Positions 4,630-5,459 of a stretch of 5,459 bases of DNA are shown piece after piece; within the stretch, counting starts at the first letter, position 1, and each line of letters starts with the position of its first letter. The notes below the pieces were generated by a model. That model searched no databases. It saw only the letters and a program-made list of their open reading frames with translations, and was not told the origin of the DNA. The translations under genes were made by a program, and so were the position numbers. The DNA is from CAZLLE01 sp964560425 (GTDB lineage: Bacteria; Campylobacterota; Campylobacteria; Campylobacterales; QNZT01). The stretch covers positions 1 to 5,459 of the forward strand of contig CAZLLE010000105.1 in assembly GCA_964560425.1 (NCBI GenBank), written 5' to 3'.

Positions 4630-5459
4630 ATGAAACTCTCATTTGGCAGATTTAGTGCATTTTGGAAAGCTGTTCGTGTTGTAACAAAAGAGGAGTTAAA
4701 AGCTATATTAAAACTCCTCAAAAGCTATGGTAAAAGAGTTGAATCATTTGATGATTTGGTTGTAAACATGGATGGTATATTTTTTGATCATTTGCCAGAT
4801 GGAACATTTATCAAAGTTAATCTATATGAATCAGAGATTGAAGTAGATGACTCTTTTGATTCTCAAAATATATCACCAAAAATATTAAAACCCTACCATA
4901 TCTACCAATGTAGTAGAGTAGTCAAAAAGCTCAGAGACAATCCATCTCAAATATTTACAATAAATAATAGAGATAATGGTCTTTTTCATGTCTCCTTTAG
5001 ACAAAACAACAAAGAGGTATTTCATAATAAAAACCAAGAGTTACCAATTTGCAAAGAGTGTTTAGCACACTTCAACTCACTACACAGAACAACATATAGT
5101 GTTGCCAATTTTAGATTAAAAAAACATTACCAAAATAGAGATACAATCTTCAATTTCAATACAACAAATCTAGAGAGAGGAGAACAACTAAATTTCAACA
5201 CAAATACTATCCTATGGGATAAAATCTCCAAAAAAATCAAACTAAAAAAAGAGTACACATGCGAATATTGTGACTTTACCCCACAAAATGAGTACGACAA
5301 AAAATTTATCCACGCACACCATAGACGATGGAATAGAGTAGATTATGCCGATAATCTAAAAATCCTATGTATCAAATGCCACACCAAAGAGCGACACCAC
5401 TTAGATATGCAAGATAGTGCTGATTATAGAGAGTTTGAAGAGAAATTTGGTGAGAAAGT
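4630..5459 (+). CDS. zorE: ZorE-like HNH nuclease, 3' end beyond window
   Basis: This is the likely DNA-cutting effector of the operon; in type II Zorya the third gene encodes ZorE, an HNH nuclease. The frame is open for 276 codons with no stop before the window end. The C-terminal HNH fold is clear: CEYC (211-214), HAHH-RRW (228-234), DNLKILC (241-247), CIKC (247-250), H251. The CxxC pairs probably bind structural zinc, and His230/231 with Asn242 are candidate catalytic residues. Before it, His90, Cys94 and CKEC (141-144) look like a second zinc module. The first ~85 residues form an unassigned helical/beta domain. There are no membrane segments or signal, so it is cytosolic. The ATG follows the zorB stop by one base; AGAGG lies 12 bases upstream, a long spacing, so translational coupling is likely. 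With HNH at the end, little sequence should be missing. Assignment to ZorE rests on context plus the HNH domain; another HNH effector family is possible. Confidence 0.75.
   Translation, partial: MKLSFGRFSAFWKAVRVVTKEELKAILKLLKSYGKRVESFDDLVVNMDGIFFDHLPDGTFIKVNLYESEIEVDDSFDSQNISPKILKPYHIYQCSRVVKKLRDNPSQIFTINNRDNGLFHVSFRQNNKEVFHNKNQELPICKECLAHFNSLHRTTYSVANFRLKKHYQNRDTIFNFNTTNLERGEQLNFNTNTILWDKISKKIKLKKEYTCEYCDFTPQNEYDKKFIHAHHRRWNRVDYADNLKILCIKCHTKERHHLDMQDSADYREFEEKFGEK
4891..5068 (+). other. Candidate zinc module in the nuclease (residues 88-147)
   Basis: His90 and Cys94 (H-x3-C), then about 47 residues with alternating hydrophobic positions and Asn/Gly turns, then Cys141-x2-Cys144 followed by Leu. 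I recall this H/C ... CxxCL arrangement ahead of HNH domains in other bacterial nucleases, so it may be a reusable targeting or sensing module. This comes from memory of the pattern, not a search. Confidence 0.4.

Overview
The window is AT-rich chromosomal DNA that looks like Campylobacterota (the Sulfurimonas/Sulfurovum/Arcobacter/Helicobacter group). This rests on low GC, short intergenic gaps, A/T-rich codons, the character of the QueA and TatC proteins, and a tatB-tatC-queA gene order that I recall from this phylum. The genus cannot be fixed from sequence alone.

Layout. Positions 4-2081 (minus strand) hold a tightly overlapping housekeeping operon: tatB, tatC and queA. It encodes two parts of the twin-arginine protein export pathway and a queuosine tRNA-modification enzyme. 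Positions 2082-2254 are a divergent promoter region with overlapping -10-like sites for both strands and an 8-bp inverted repeat. Positions 2255-2626 (plus) encode a small DUF2853-family protein of unknown role. Positions 2627-2793 are a junction containing hairpins and a stretch that may be the decayed 3' end of a lost gene.

Positions 2794-5459 (plus) hold three tightly packed genes: a MotA/ExbB-like membrane channel protein with a long helical cytoplasmic tail (ZorA-like), a MotB/OmpA-like peptidoglycan-anchored stator partner (ZorB-like), and an HNH nuclease whose stop codon lies beyond the window end. This is the architecture of a type II Zorya anti-phage system (zorA-zorB-zorE). In the established model, ZorAB is a proton-driven motor in the inner membrane that senses phage infection and signals through the ZorA tail, and the nuclease attacks the invading DNA.

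The most interesting point is the nuclease. It has a candidate zinc module (H90, C94, C141, C144) ahead of a C-terminal HNH domain. By hand count, its codon use changes sharply near position 4890, where that module begins. This suggests that the effector is mosaic, with a swapped nuclease part behind a conserved motor.
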